53,869 nt of DNA from Peribacillus kribbensis DSM 17871 (GCF_000430765.1 NZ_AUMQ01000040.1:1-53869); one strand, 5' to 3'; counted from the stretch's first letter, positions 29,757 through 39,681 are shown. The notes: generated from the sequence alone by a model not told the origin. Numbers and translations are program-made.

Positions 29757-30380
29757 TTATTCTGCAGCAGGTTCTTCCCCGGCTGCATCTCCGCCATCTG
29801 CTTCCCCTTCATCTGCAGGCTCAACCTGCTGTCTTGGCGGGAGGACTGAAGCAATTACTTCATCTTCTTCGTGGTTGATCAGGATATTTCCATAATTCTT
29901 CTTGATATCTCCTACATACAGCGTCTCGTTTATACCAAGCGGGGAGACGTCTGCTTCAATCGCTTCAGGAATATCATTGGGTTTGGCTGTGATCGATAAA
30001 TCATGGATGGCCTGCTGCAGCACGCCGCCCTCGGATTCTCCGGCTGGTGTGCCGGTTAAGTTTACACGCACCTGAGCATTAATCTCTGTAGACATATCGA
30101 TATATAAAAAGTCTGCATGAAGAATGGTATTTTTTAAGGAGTCTGTCTGATAATCTGTCAGCATAACATTTTGCGGACTTCCATCCACATTTAAAGATAT
30201 AATTCCATTTCTGCCGACTTCCTTGATCGTTTTGATGAGGTCTTTGCTATCTATCACAATGGACTTGCTTTCTTTATTTCTCCCATATACTACAGCGGGA
30301 ATTCCGCCATTTTGTCTTACAGAAGTCAAAAAAGAATTTTGGGACTCTTTACGTTCTCTGGCACTTAACATATTACTCAT
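29757..30380 (-). CDS. ctc: 50S ribosomal protein L25/general stress protein Ctc
   Basis: Binds 5S rRNA; in B. subtilis the long form Ctc replaces the plain L25 and is induced by stress. The N-terminal L25 domain covers residues 1-95 (GGIPAVVYGRNKES near residue 25, LHADFLYIDM near residue 90); a C-terminal beta domain follows, and the last 25 residues are an acidic Ala/Glu/Gly tail. At 207 residues it is a normal long form. AGGTGG precedes the ATG by 6 bases. An exact sigma-B promoter lies 43 bases upstream. Confidence 0.95.
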   Translation of the reverse strand: MSNMLSARERKESQNSFLTSVRQNGGIPAVVYGRNKESKSIVIDSKDLIKTIKEVGRNGIISLNVDGSPQNVMLTDYQTDSLKNTILHADFLYIDMSTEINAQVRVNLTGTPAGESEGGVLQQAIHDLSITAKPNDIPEAIEADVSPLGINETLYVGDIKKNYGNILINHEEDEVIASVLPPRQQVEPADEGEADGGDAAGEEPAAE

Positions 30381-30422
30381 GCTTAACCACCTTTATACGA
30401 TTATTTGGTCTCCTCTATCTTT

Positions 30423-30448
30423 TTTCCCTTTATCAGCTGCTTTTAAAC
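30423..30448 (-). promoter_or_regulatory. ctc promoter, sigma-B type
   Basis: Minus strand: -35 GTTTAA at 30443-30448, 14-bp spacer, -10 GGGAAA at 30423-30428. This is an exact match to the sigma-B pattern GTTTAA - 12/15 - GGGWAW. ctc is the classic sigma-B gene, so the general stress sigma factor is expected in this organism. Confidence 0.88.
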
Positions 30449-30543
30449 AAAAGGAACATTAGATATATCATGTTTTATTTTAGTCTACCTTTTAAATGGG
30501 ACTGCCGATATCACCCGATTGCAAAAACCTCACTTAAAAAACT

Positions 30544-30568
30544 AAAAGCCCGCCAAAAGGCGGGCTTT
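30544..30568 (-). terminator. prs intrinsic terminator
   Basis: Minus strand: AAAGCCCGCC, TTTT loop, GGCGGGCTTTT. A perfect GC-rich stem with T-run, 8 bases after the prs stop. It closes the spoVG-glmU-prs region and leaves ctc to its own promoter. Confidence 0.93.
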
Positions 30569-30575
30569 GTTTGAT

Positions 30576-31529
30576 TCAGTCAAAAAGAGTGCTGACTGAT
30601 TGTTCTTCGTGGACACGGATGATCGCTTCACCGATTAATGGTGCAACAGACAGTTCTACAATTTTACCGATTTTCTTTTCTTCTGCAAGGACAATGGAAT
30701 TTGTTATAACTAATTCCTTAATTCTAGAATTTTGGATTCTGTCAATGGCAGGTCCGGATAATACTGGATGGGTACAGCATGCATAGACTTCAGCAGCACC
30801 ATTTTCTACTAAAGCATTGGCAGCCAGGGTAATGGTACCGGCTGTATCAATGATGTCATCAATAAGGATGGCGGTTTTGCCTTCAATGTTACCGACAATG
30901 TTCATGACTTCCGCAACATTCGGTCTTGGTCGGCGCTTATCAATGATAGCAATAGGAGCTTTCAGGCGGTCTGCCATCTTTCTCGCACGGGTTACTCCGC
31001 CATGATCTGGAGATACAATCACGATATCCTTCAGATTTTTGGTTTTGAAATAATCGGCAAGGATAGGTACACCCATAAGGTGGTCAATAAGAATATCAAA
31101 AAATCCCTGAATCTGCGGTGCGTGCAGATCCAGTGTAATAACACGGTCTGCCCCAGCTGTTTCAAGCAGATTAGCTACAAGCTTGGCAGTAATCGGTTCA
31201 CGGGCGCGCGCTTTACGGTCCTGACGGGCATAGCCGTAGTAAGGCATTACAATATTCACCGTTTTAGCGGATGCGCGCCTTAAGGCATCAATCATAATCA
31301 ATAGTTCCATTAGGTGTTCATTGACCGGGGCGCTTGTTGACTGGATTACAAATACGTCACAGCCGCGGATACTTTCTTCGATGTTAATCTGAATTTCTCC
31401 ATCACTGAAATGTGTAACTGAACATTTCCCAAGCTCTACGCCTATAAATTTGGCAATTTCCTCCGCCAATCCCCTGTTGGAATTGAGTGTGAAGACTTTC
31501 ATCTTTGGGTCAAGGTACTGATTAGACAT
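30576..31529 (-). CDS. prs: Ribose-phosphate pyrophosphokinase
   Basis: Makes PRPP from ribose-5-phosphate and ATP, feeding purine, pyrimidine, His and Trp synthesis. Motifs: [17 protein letters not shown] near residue 46, [11 protein letters not shown] (about 96-106), [12 protein letters not shown] near residue 130 and the PRPP loop [12 protein letters not shown] near residue 216. 317 residues, the standard length. It follows glmU after 15 bases, a conserved pair. PurR, encoded a few genes upstream, senses its product. Confidence 0.97.
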   Translation of the reverse strand: MSNQYLDPKMKVFTLNSNRGLAEEIAKFIGVELGKCSVTHFSDGEIQINIEESIRGCDVFVIQSTSAPVNEHLMELLIMIDALRRASAKTVNIVMPYYGYARQDRKARAREPITAKLVANLLETAGADRVITLDLHAPQIQGFFDILIDHLMGVPILADYFKTKNLKDIVIVSPDHGGVTRARKMADRLKAPIAIIDKRRPRPNVAEVMNIVGNIEGKTAILIDDIIDTAGTITLAANALVENGAAEVYACCTHPVLSGPAIDRIQNSRIKELVITNSIVLAEEKKIGKIVELSVAPLIGEAIIRVHEEQSVSTLFD

Positions 31530-31544
31530 GCTGAACCTCCAGTG

Positions 31545-32915
31545 TTATTTGTTTTTTAACTTTTGAACATAATTCTCTTTATTGACTTGGCGTGCACGGG
31601 CAATGGATAGTGCCTGTCCAGGAACATTTTCAGTAATGGTAGATCCCGCTGCTATATAGGCGCCCTTTCCTACAGTAACTGGTGCTACAAGGTTAGAATT
31701 ACAGCCTACAAAAACCCCATCTTCTATTTTAGTCAGGAATTTATTTTTTCCGTCATAATTAACAGTGATTGAGCCGCAGCCGATATTTACGTCACTTCCT
31801 ACTTCAGCATCTCCGATATAACTCAAATGGGATGCTTTGCTTCCCTTTCCAAAGTCCGCTTTTTTGATTTCAACAAAGTTTCCGATTTTCACTTCGTCAT
31901 GAATAGTAGAAAGCGGGCGAATATGGGCAAAAGGACCAATATTAACATCTGAGCCGATGCTGCTGTCATGTGCCACCGACTGGCGGATAACTGTATTATT
32001 CCCAACAGAACAGTCTTTCATTTCTGTATTCGGGCCAATCGTACAGTCAGAACCGATTTCTGTTTTGCCGGATAGGATCGTACCTGGATAAAGGATCGTA
32101 TCCTGCCCAATCACAACATCAGGGGAAATATAAGTGTTGGCCGGATCGATGATGGTTACTCCATTTCGCATATGCGCTTCGTTGATGCGCACTTTCATGG
32201 AGGCTTCCGCCTGTGCAAGGGCTACCCGGTCATTCACACCCAAAGTTTCAGAAAAATCATCTGTCTGATAGGCTGTTACAATTTCACCGTTCTTTTTAAG
32301 GATTTCAATCACATCAGGAAGATAGTATTCTCCCTGGACATTTTCATTTGAGACATTCTTTAAAGCCTCGAACAAAGCTTTATTATCAAAGCAGTAGGTG
32401 CCTGTATTGATTTCTTTTACCAGACGCTCCTCTTCAGAAGCATCTTTATGCTCCACAATCTTTTCGACAAATCCTTCTTCATTGCGGATGATTCTTCCAT
32501 AGCCCGCAGGTGAATCTGTATAAGCCGTAAGGATGGTAGCCTTTGCATGGTTTTCCTCATGCTGCTTTATCAGCAGATCCATGGTTTCGGATTTGATCAA
32601 AGGAGTATCCCCGCAGATAACAAGGGTAGTTCCTTCTTTTCCTGCCAAAAGCTCCTCTGCCTGCATAACAGCATGCGCTGTGCCGAGCTGTTCGGCCTGC
32701 AGGGCATAGCCGGTCCGTTCTCCCAGATGGGATTTTACAAGTTCAGCGCCGTGACCGATGATCGTTACGGTTTCTTTTATCTCAAGCTTTGAAATTTCAT
32801 CTAGTACATGCTCGACCATTGGCTTTCCGCAGACAGGATGCAACACCTTATATAATTTGGATTTCATTCTGGTTCCCTGTCCGGCAGCCAAAATAACTGC
32901 ATAGCGATTATTCAT
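31545..32915 (-). CDS. glmU: Bifunctional UDP-N-acetylglucosamine pyrophosphorylase/glucosamine-1-phosphate acetyltransferase
   Basis: Makes UDP-GlcNAc for peptidoglycan and teichoic acid synthesis. The N-terminal uridyltransferase carries [11 protein letters not shown] (residues 9-19) and GDTPLIK near residue 102; the C-terminal half is a left-handed beta-helix of hexapeptide repeats ([38 protein letters not shown]). At 456 residues it matches GcaD/GlmU of B. subtilis. The gap to spoVG (32916-33153) holds the spoVG terminator. Confidence 0.97.
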   Translation of the reverse strand: MNNRYAVILAAGQGTRMKSKLYKVLHPVCGKPMVEHVLDEISKLEIKETVTIIGHGAELVKSHLGERTGYALQAEQLGTAHAVMQAEELLAGKEGTTLVICGDTPLIKSETMDLLIKQHEENHAKATILTAYTDSPAGYGRIIRNEEGFVEKIVEHKDASEEERLVKEINTGTYCFDNKALFEALKNVSNENVQGEYYLPDVIEILKKNGEIVTAYQTDDFSETLGVNDRVALAQAEASMKVRINEAHMRNGVTIIDPANTYISPDVVIGQDTILYPGTILSGKTEIGSDCTIGPNTEMKDCSVGNNTVIRQSVAHDSSIGSDVNIGPFAHIRPLSTIHDEVKIGNFVEIKKADFGKGSKASHLSYIGDAEVGSDVNIGCGSITVNYDGKNKFLTKIEDGVFVGCNSNLVAPVTVGKGAYIAAGSTITENVPGQALSIARARQVNKENYVQKLKNK

Positions 32916-33083
32916 AATAGGCCTCCGTTTACCTTTTTATCCATTACGAATATATCTCAAAAACAGACTGTTTTCAAGGATACAACCTAAAGTGCCTATA
33001 TTTTTCAATTCAGGGGAAATTATTCAAGGACATGAGATAGAAGGAGAAACACGTTTAAGATGAGGAATTCGTGGTAAATCACA

Positions 33084-33118
33084 TAATAAAAGAGCCTTAC
33101 TTAGGAAGCAGGCTCTTG
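33084..33118 (-). terminator. spoVG intrinsic terminator
   Basis: Minus strand: AAGAGCCT, GCTTCCTAAGTA, AGGCTCTT, then TTATT. An 8-bp stem with a 12-base loop, about 36 bases past the spoVG stop. The T-run is short, so read-through to glmU is possible. Confidence 0.75.
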
Positions 33119-33153
33119 ATGCGGTAATATACTGTTTTTATCTGCCTTTTAGA

Positions 33154-33447
33154 TTAGGAAGCTCCTGCTTCTTCAAGTTCAACAACTTCCATTTCTCCTA
33201 GACGATGATATTCAGCTAGAACAGCATCCTGGATTTTACTGCGTGTAGAAGAGTTGATTGGATGGGCAATGTCCCGGAATTCTCCATCTGGAGTACGCTT
33301 GCTAGGCATGGCAACGAATAAGCCATTATTTCCGTCAATCACACGGATATCGTGAATGACAAACTCATTGTCCAGTGTAATTGATGCAATCGCTCTCATT
33401 CTGCCATCGGTAGTCACTCTTCGTAATCTTACGTCTGTTACTTCCAT
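33154..33447 (-). CDS. spoVG: RNA/DNA-binding regulator SpoVG
   Basis: A 97-residue global regulator with roles in septation and cortex. The whole family signature is present: [44 protein letters not shown] (about residues 30-51) and [11 protein letters not shown]. It has a perfect-looking sigma-H promoter, as in B. subtilis, where AbrB also represses it; the AT-rich tract just upstream of the -35 is where AbrB would bind. The upstream gap also holds repeat element B. Confidence 0.96.
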   Translation of the reverse strand: MEVTDVRLRRVTTDGRMRAIASITLDNEFVIHDIRVIDGNNGLFVAMPSKRTPDGEFRDIAHPINSSTRSKIQDAVLAEYHRLGEMEVVELEEAGAS

Positions 33448-33499
33448 TATCTACACCACCTAAAAGTTTATTGGCAAGCTTTTTGGGCTTGTACTACTA

Positions 33500-33526
33500 A
33501 TTCCACATCAAGAGTGATATTCCTTC
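33500..33526 (-). promoter_or_regulatory. spoVG promoter, sigma-H type
   Basis: Minus strand: -35 GAAGGAATA at 33518-33526 and -10 GTGGAAT at 33500-33506, 11 bp apart. Both match the sigma-H pattern RNAGGAWWW and RNNGAAT. A 20-base AT-rich tract lies directly upstream, like the AbrB target at B. subtilis spoVG. Confidence 0.85.
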
Positions 33527-33587
33527 TTTTTAATTAATATTTTTTTGAAAAAATAGGTCTATTTGGATAATATCTGGGATTTAAGGT

Positions 33588-33792
33588 CGTTCTCCGCTTT
33601 TTTAACTGCCAGCTTCGAACTGACACCTTCGGTCATAAGCCAATCGCCATCAAAAGGCAAAAACGGCCTTTCGCTGCCGCTTGTCTTATGCCTGTCAGGT
33701 GTCTGCCTTCTAATCTGTTTCTCATTTTTTACTATTATCCTACATCATCCTGCCTCGTATCAGTAAAAGTTTGAAGGCACCGTTCTCCGCTT
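33588..33792. repeat. Hairpin repeat element B (diverged copy of element A)
   Basis: Same order of parts as element A: CGTTCTCCGCTTTT, then CAGCTTCGAACTGAC, then paired arms GACACCT (33622-33628) and AGGTGTC (33697-33703), CATAAG and CTTATG, inner AAAGGC and GCCTTT, then TGCCTTC (33704-33710) paired with GAAGGCA (33773-33779), and finally ACCGTTCTCCGCTT with AGATATAA. Arms differ from copy A but remain paired. It lies directly behind the ridA terminator. Confidence 0.88.
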
Positions 33793-33798
33793 AGATAT

Positions 33799-33827
33799 AA
33801 AAAACGCCCGTTATTATTTAACGAGCG
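33799..33827 (-). terminator. ridA intrinsic terminator
   Basis: Minus strand: CGCTCGTT, AAATAAT loop, AACGGGCG, then TTTTTT. The ridA stop codon lies inside the loop. Repeat element B begins 6 bases further on. Confidence 0.85.
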
Positions 33828-34191
33828 CTACAACTTCGATTTCTACCAATACATCTTTAGGAAGCCTTGCTACCTCTACACAGGAGCGGGCTGGCTTGTG
33901 AGTGCTGAAATATTCTCCGTATACTTCATTCACTGCCGCAAACTCATTCATATCCTTGATAAAAACAGTCGCCTTAACGACAGATTCTAGTGATGCCCCT
34001 GCTTCTTTCAGGACAGCCTGCAGATTTTTGAATACCTGGTGGGTCTGTTTCTTTACATCTCCAGTTACCAGTTCACCCTCGGCGGTCAATGGAATTTGTC
34101 CTGAACTAAAAAATAGATTATTCACTACGATTCCCTGTGAATATGGCCCGATCGCTGCAGGTGCTTCATTTGTGTGAACTATTTTCATAAA
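33814..34191 (-). CDS. ridA: 2-iminobutanoate/2-iminopropanoate deaminase
   Basis: RidA (YabJ) hydrolyses reactive enamine/imine intermediates to keto acids, protecting PLP enzymes. The family motifs are [15 protein letters not shown] near residue 10, SSGQIPL near residue 30 and the active-site Arg in [14 protein letters not shown] near residue 103. The start is the ATG giving [10 protein letters not shown] (125 residues), with AGGGGG 8 bases upstream; it overlaps the end of purR by 26 bases. In B. subtilis it is co-transcribed with purR. Confidence 0.95.
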   Translation of the reverse strand, partial: FMKIVHTNEAPAAIGPYSQGIVVNNLFFSSGQIPLTAEGELVTGDVKKQTHQVFKNLQAVLKEAGASLESVVKATVFIKDMNEFAAVNEVYGEYFSTHKPARSCVEVARLPKDVLVEIEVVALVK

Positions 34192-35026
34192 GATTTCCCC
34201 CTTGTTCAAATCGTTCAAAGTAATTACCTGGTTTGACATTGATTTTTCTGGCTTTGGTATCTACATCCGTTAATTTTATCAAGGAAAGATAGTCATTTAC
34301 CAGTCTGTCCTCTGCATATTCGGATTCTACCAGGACAGATATTCCGGCTACGGATGCATTGAATTCATCTAAGAGGCTGATCATTCCATTTATGGTCCCG
34401 CCTGCCTTCATAAAGTCATCCACAATGAGGACGTTGGACCCCTGGGCGAGGCTTCGTTTTGACAATCCCATTGTTTGGATTCTTTTTGAAGAGCCAGAGA
34501 CATAATTAATGCTGACGGTAGATCCTTCTGTTACCTTGCTGTCGCTCCTTACAATGACCACTGGTACATTTAGATAGCTGGCAGCGGCATATGCAATGGG
34601 AATTCCCTTAGTTGCGACTGTCATTACAATATCGATTGATTTATGGGCGTAGGCGGAGGCAATGGTCTTCCCTACCTTTTTTAGGACCTGCGGGTCACCA
34701 AGGATGTCGGTCATAAAAAGATATCCTCCCGGCAGGAGCCTCTCGGGATTGGCCACCAGCTCACACATTTCAGTAATAAACTGCCTTGTTTCAGACTCGC
34801 TGCTGCTGACGATATATTTAACGCCGCCTGCAGCTCCGGGTACAGTGACCAGCCTGCCGATCCCGCGATGTTCGAAGGTTTCTTTAATGATGGTTAAATC
34901 TTCACTGATTGAGGACTTAGCCGATCCATATCTTTCCGCAAAAAATGTCAGTGGGACAAGCTGGAACGGATGGTCGAGCAAATAGTGAGTCATATCAACT
35001 AATCTTTCGCTCCGGCGAAATTTCAA
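34166..35026 (-). CDS. purR: Purine operon repressor PurR (PRPP-responsive)
   Basis: Represses purine genes at PurBoxes and is released by PRPP. A winged helix at residues 1-72 ([11 protein letters not shown] near residue 36) precedes a phosphoribosyltransferase-like domain with [13 protein letters not shown] near residue 200, the PRPP loop. I place the start at TTG, giving [11 protein letters not shown], with GAGGTG 6 bases upstream; a GTG three codons earlier overlaps that site. A 10-of-13 PurBox-like AACATTCGCTTTT (minus strand, 35043-35055) lies just upstream and could serve autorepression. Confidence 0.96.
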   Translation of the reverse strand: MKFRRSERLVDMTHYLLDHPFQLVPLTFFAERYGSAKSSISEDLTIIKETFEHRGIGRLVTVPGAAGGVKYIVSSSESETRQFITEMCELVANPERLLPGGYLFMTDILGDPQVLKKVGKTIASAYAHKSIDIVMTVATKGIPIAYAAASYLNVPVVIVRSDSKVTEGSTVSINYVSGSSKRIQTMGLSKRSLAQGSNVLIVDDFMKAGGTINGMISLLDEFNASVAGISVLVESEYAEDRLVNDYLSLIKLTDVDTKARKINVKPGNYFERFEQGGNLYENSSHK

Positions 35027-35085
35027 ATGCGGCACCTCTTTTAAAAGCGAATGTTTTATTAATAATGTTACATGAACGTACGGGC

Positions 35086-35955
35086 TTATTCAAGTGTGTT
35101 TCGTTCCCCCAAGATGCGGACAGCATAAACCTGGTCGCAAAACCCTCTAAGACCGTTGTACACACGCTGAACCCTTGATTCGTGCTCTACAAGACCGAAT
35201 ACGGTCGGTCCGCTTCCACTCATTAGAACAGAATCTGCACCAAATCTCTTCATTTGCTCTTTAATATGGGCAACCTCGGGGTTTGTTTCCAGCGTTACAT
35301 ATTCCAGCACATTTTTCAGGTTCGAACAGACATCAGAATAGCTTGAGGCATCCAGGGCTGACAGCATATTCTCGATCGCTGGATGCTCCACCTTTGAAAT
35401 ATTGAGCTTTTTGTATACATCTGCCGTGGAGACTCCGATGGTAGGCTTCGCCAGGATGACCCAGCACTTTGGCGGCTGGGGGAGCTGGATGATTTTTTCT
35501 CCCCTTCCCCTTGCCAGTGCAGTGCCTCCATATACACAAAAAGGCACATCCGATCCTATTTCCCCTCCGAGCTCTGCCAGCTCATCAAGAGACAGCCCCA
35601 GATCCCAGAGACGGTTCAAACCTCTTAATGCTGCGGCTGCGTCACTGCTGCCACCGGCAAGACCGGCCGCAACAGGGATATTTTTCTCGATCTCTATACT
35701 GACTCCTCTTTGAATATTGAATCTTTTCTTTAATAGTATGGCTGCCTGATAAGCTAAGTTTCGACTATCATCCGGAACAAAACGATTATGTGAAATAATT
35801 TTTATTTCATTAGTTTCTATTTCAGATATCTCAATGCGATCGGCTAGATCGACTGTAGTCATGACCATTTCCACTTCATGGTACCCATCAGGACGTTTAT
35901 AAAGCACATCCAAGGCCAAATTAATTTTAGCAGGTGCTTTTTCCATAAGTCTCAT
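35086..35955 (-). CDS. ispE: 4-diphosphocytidyl-2-C-methyl-D-erythritol kinase
   Basis: GHMP kinase of the methylerythritol phosphate route to isoprenoids. Motifs: [22 protein letters not shown] (about residues 6-27, split by a substrate loop), the ATP loop [15 protein letters not shown] near residue 97 and [10 protein letters not shown] near residue 245. At 289 residues it is full length. AGGTGG precedes the first ATG. About 230 bases separate it from sspF, holding the sspF terminator. Confidence 0.96.
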   Translation of the reverse strand: MRLMEKAPAKINLALDVLYKRPDGYHEVEMVMTTVDLADRIEISEIETNEIKIISHNRFVPDDSRNLAYQAAILLKKRFNIQRGVSIEIEKNIPVAAGLAGGSSDAAAALRGLNRLWDLGLSLDELAELGGEIGSDVPFCVYGGTALARGRGEKIIQLPQPPKCWVILAKPTIGVSTADVYKKLNISKVEHPAIENMLSALDASSYSDVCSNLKNVLEYVTLETNPEVAHIKEQMKRFGADSVLMSGSGPTVFGLVEHESRVQRVYNGLRGFCDQVYAVRILGERNTLE

Positions 35956-36104
35956 CTTTCCACCTACTTTACGATCTTCAAATTTATTCTCATTTTATCA
36001 TATATAGCTTATTCTATAGATTTTTTCAAGCGCGTTCAAATATGTTTGGGATAATCATGGAAGGATAAAGATAGGATGACAGAAGTGAAAATCATAGAGG
36101 GCCG

Positions 36105-36150
36105 AAAAAAATAAGGACTGAGCCAGTCAGGTTGATCTGGCCCAGCCCTT
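36105..36150 (-). terminator. sspF intrinsic terminator
   Basis: Minus strand: AAGGGCTGGGCCAG, 10-base loop, CTGGCTCAGTCCTT (14 bp with two G:T), then ATTTTTTT. A strong terminator about 38 bases past the sspF stop. Confidence 0.9.
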
Positions 36151-36187
36151 CCGCCGTGGTTTTTACTGCTGCCTAAGGAAGATTAGA

Positions 36188-36364
36188 TTAAGAACGATTT
36201 AACATCTGCTGCTGAGCGATTTCCACAGCACGTTTAACCATATTTCCCGCATCCTTTGCCCGGATGCCTCCCCAGCCTTCCCTTTGGACAACGTCATAGA
36301 AACCAAGTTCTTTGGCAAGCTCGTTTTTAAAGTTCTCAGACATGGTGCCATTTCTTCTGCCCAT
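36188..36364 (-). CDS. sspF: Small acid-soluble spore protein, alpha/beta type
   Basis: Coats spore DNA; SspF is a minor alpha/beta SASP. The family core [17 protein letters not shown] and [15 protein letters not shown] is present, but the usual germination-protease site is not obvious, as in B. subtilis SspF. The start is the ATG giving [11 protein letters not shown] (58 residues), with AAAGGAG 10 bases upstream; the frame is open 20 codons further, covering the likely promoter. A CACTATA about 35 bases upstream of the start could be a sigma-G -10, but no good -35 is seen. Confidence 0.93.
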   Translation of the reverse strand: MGRRNGTMSENFKNELAKELGFYDVVQREGWGGIRAKDAGNMVKRAVEIAQQQMLNRS

Positions 36365-36447
36365 TCGGAACAACTCCTTTTTAACGGCGGCTTTTATAGT
36401 GTTACTGGGAATAGATCGTTTCATGAGAGGGGAATATTAGCAGAAAT

Positions 36448-36477
36448 AAAAAAAACAGTAAACAATTTGTTTACTGT
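36448..36477 (-). terminator. veg intrinsic terminator
   Basis: Minus strand: ACAGTAAACA, 3-base loop, TGTTTACTGT, then seven T. A perfect 10-bp stem immediately after the veg stop. Confidence 0.95.
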
Positions 36478-36741
36478 TCAGCTTAAAGCCACGTTTCCTG
36501 CTGTTTCATCAAAGAATGTTAATTGTACTGTTTCAGTTAACACATCTGCATAACTATAGGAGACTCTTTCAAATGCATTTTCATCCTGATCAAGCTCGAT
36601 TACAAAAACAGAAGGATAAGTTTCTGCTAATGTACCTAAACGCTCAACCGTTTTTCTTCTTCCACCGTTCGCTTTTAAAAGAAGCCTTTTCCCAAGATTT
36701 GAGTCGAGGGCAATTTTAATATCAGCTAAAGTTTTTGGCAT
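36478..36741 (-). CDS. veg: Veg protein
   Basis: A small, abundant Firmicute protein; in B. subtilis it is linked to biofilm formation through SinR/SlrR. Conserved blocks: [18 protein letters not shown] at residues 3-20, [14 protein letters not shown] and [20 protein letters not shown], divided around residues 22-60. The start is the ATG giving MPKTLADIK (87 residues), with GAGGTGG 5 bases upstream; an upstream GTG lies in that site. It is driven by two strong tandem promoters and stopped by a perfect terminator, so it is monocistronic. Its molecular function is not established. Confidence 0.94.
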   Translation of the reverse strand: MPKTLADIKIALDSNLGKRLLLKANGGRRKTVERLGTLAETYPSVFVIELDQDENAFERVSYSYADVLTETVQLTFFDETAGNVALS

Positions 36742-36762
36742 TTGGTCCACCTCACTAAGTGT

Positions 36763-36792
36763 ATTGTATCACAATTTCAACCGCTCAGTCAA
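36763..36792 (-). promoter_or_regulatory. veg proximal promoter (sigma-A)
   Basis: Minus strand: -35 TTGACT at 36787-36792, 18-bp spacer, -10 TACAAT at 36763-36768, about 21 bases before the veg start. Confidence 0.8.
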
Positions 36793-36804
36793 ACAAAAAT
36801 ATAA

Positions 36805-36834
36805 ATTATATCAATTCTTAATTTTGTTTGTCAA
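36805..36834 (-). promoter_or_regulatory. veg distal promoter (sigma-A)
   Basis: Minus strand: consensus -35 TTGACA at 36829-36834, 18-bp spacer, consensus -10 TATAAT at 36805-36810. Tandem with the proximal promoter, 42 bp apart. Confidence 0.85.
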
Positions 36835-36887
36835 TGGTTTTTTTACTACTCAAAACATCAAAAACCAACATAGTTACTATTCCCTTT

Positions 36888-36895
36888 TTGTCGAA
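36888..36895 (+). promoter_or_regulatory. Perfect Spo0A-box match upstream of veg
   Basis: TTGTCGAA on the plus strand, 8 of 8 to the Spo0A box, 54 bp upstream of the distal veg -35. One or two such matches are expected by chance in a window this size, so function is uncertain. Confidence 0.35.
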
Positions 36896-36927
36896 AAATA
36901 TGTATAGATAGGAGGAAACTTTCAAAA

Positions 36928-36993
36928 ATGCCAAAAATAGCTTGGAATATTGTCAATATTCGCGGTTTTTTTTACAATAAAACATGGAGATAA
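36928..36993 (+). CDS. Possible 21-residue peptide, antisense-oriented
   Basis: A plus-strand frame of 21 codons, MPKIAWNIVNIRGFFYNKTWR in two overlapping halves by position, in the gap between veg and yabG. AGGAGG lies 12 bases before the ATG, a little far. The yabG terminator hairpin follows on the plus strand about 13 bases after the stop. I see no good promoter and do not recognise the peptide. It may be chance; the unusually good ribosome-binding site is the only reason to list it. Confidence 0.25.
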   Translation: MPKIAWNIVNIRGFFYNKTWR

Positions 36994-37002
36994 ATAAGCA
37001 GT

Positions 37003-37037
37003 AAAAAACAAGCCGATCACACGTAATTCGGCTTGTT
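37003..37037 (-). terminator. yabG intrinsic terminator
   Basis: Minus strand: AACAAGCCGA, 11-base loop, TCGGCTTGTT, then TTTT. The yabG stop codon overlaps the first arm. Confidence 0.9.
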
Positions 37038-37917
37038 ATTCCTCCTCATGAACCTGTCTATAAGGCAGACCCGTCCGAAGGACTCCTTTTGTCTCCACTC
37101 CTCCGAGACCCTTCTCTCCTGTCAGGGTGTTTCTTAATACTTCCCATACATTAATCCGGTCCATAAAGGGAGTGAAGCTGATTTTAGCTACGATGTAGAC
37201 TGGATCCAGCGCATGGATATTGACCCTTGAAGGAGAGCTTGCAAAGTTGGCACCTGCCTGGATCAATGATTCAAAGTGTGACTGGCAGGCACCTGCAAAT
37301 ATCACCAGCTGATCGAGATTCGGGATTTTCTTCCTTGCCTCTCTGACAGTTTGGACAAAATGCCTGGAATGTCTGTAAGCATTGATATCTGCCATTTTCC
37401 CTTTCGACCTTGAATAGGAATCATGGCCAGTAATAACCAGAATATCAGGCCGATAAGACTCAATGAGGCTCCCTATTTTAATCGGCATCTCCTTTTCATT
37501 GCAATAGACTCCATGAACAGGAATGCCCACCTTTTCATAAAGATCCATACACTTGCGCAAGTAAGAAGGATCACCATCAAGGTGAAGGACTCTTCCGGGT
37601 ATTTGAAAATAGTCCCCTGGATGCCGGTATCCATCCGTCGCCTCATATTCCCTCTTCATTTTCAGCAGTTCATAGTCCTGGGAAAAGAGTAAATAGGACT
37701 TCTCAATAAGCGCTTCTTCTTTTTTTCTTCTGTAATTCTGCTCCTGAACATCCATAATCATAAGATCATGAATCGGGGCATCTGCGATCAGCCTGAAGTC
37801 CTCGCCATATAAAACTGCCTGGACGACCCCATTTTCCTCTTTAAAATCTATAACTCGAAACAAAAGATCACAATTAAAGGATCTCCGCCCTACAATGTCA
37901 TTTAATTTAACGCTCAA
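37036..37917 (-). CDS. yabG: Sporulation-specific protease YabG
   Basis: A mother-cell cysteine-type protease that processes spore coat proteins and prepares them for cross-linking. The sequence has RPDILVITGHDSYS near residue 155 and NLDQLVIFAGACQSHFESLI near residue 190, with His and Cys in the expected catalytic places. I choose a TTG start giving MSVKLNDIVGRRSF (293 residues), with AGGTG 6 bases upstream; the longest frame begins 12 codons earlier with a GTG. A sigma-K-like promoter lies about 190 bases upstream. Confidence 0.93.
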   Translation of the reverse strand: MSVKLNDIVGRRSFNCDLLFRVIDFKEENGVVQAVLYGEDFRLIADAPIHDLMIMDVQEQNYRRKKEEALIEKSYLLFSQDYELLKMKREYEATDGYRHPGDYFQIPGRVLHLDGDPSYLRKCMDLYEKVGIPVHGVYCNEKEMPIKIGSLIESYRPDILVITGHDSYSRSKGKMADINAYRHSRHFVQTVREARKKIPNLDQLVIFAGACQSHFESLIQAGANFASSPSRVNIHALDPVYIVAKISFTPFMDRINVWEVLRNTLTGEKGLGGVETKGVLRTGLPYRQVHEEE

Positions 37918-38103
37918 AATCTTCACCTCAGGGTTAGGGAACTGGCTGGTCACGCTACTTTCAATGTGCTGCTGGCAGCAGCTTAAATTACTGAATTTCT
38001 CTGCCTGGCAGATAGACTCGGGGAATGGAAGCAGAATTGCATGAACAGCCTCTGCGCTCCTGACGTATTATGAGTCCCCGCTTAAACAGCTGCTGCTCAT
38101 TGA

Positions 38104-38131
38104 TAGGCTATGCATGATGAATCAAGAATGT
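38104..38131 (-). promoter_or_regulatory. Possible yabG promoter, sigma-K type
   Basis: Minus strand: AC at 38130-38131, 17 bases, then CATAGCCTA at 38104-38112, an exact CATANNNTA. yabG is a sigma-K gene in B. subtilis. The predicted leader would be about 190 bases and contains a GCTGC/GCAGC hairpin near 37966-37981. The motif is short, so chance is possible. Confidence 0.45.
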
Positions 38132-38138
38132 GAAGAAC

Positions 38139-38202
38139 AAAAAGGAGTCAGGATTCCGCCTGCTCGAATATCACTTACATTCGCAGACGGAATCTTGACT
38201 CC
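38139..38202 (-). terminator. rsmA intrinsic terminator, long stem
   Basis: Minus strand: GGAGTCAAGATTCCGTCTGC pairs with GCAGGCGGAATCCTGACTCC almost end to end, with an AT-rich apical part, then TTTTTGTTCTT. A stem of over 20 bp, about 48 bases past the rsmA stop. The unusual length suggests a palindromic insertion serving as terminator. Confidence 0.85.
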
Positions 38203-38249
38203 AATTGAATTTTGAGCATCGTCTTGTAATAAGTATAAGGCCGCATCCC

Positions 38250-39681
<1,432 letters not shown>

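Noticed and set aside
35043-35055. PurBox for PurR autoregulation upstream of purR
   Set aside because: Only 10 of 13 positions match and I could not find a convincing second box; mentioned in the purR entry but not listed as a feature.
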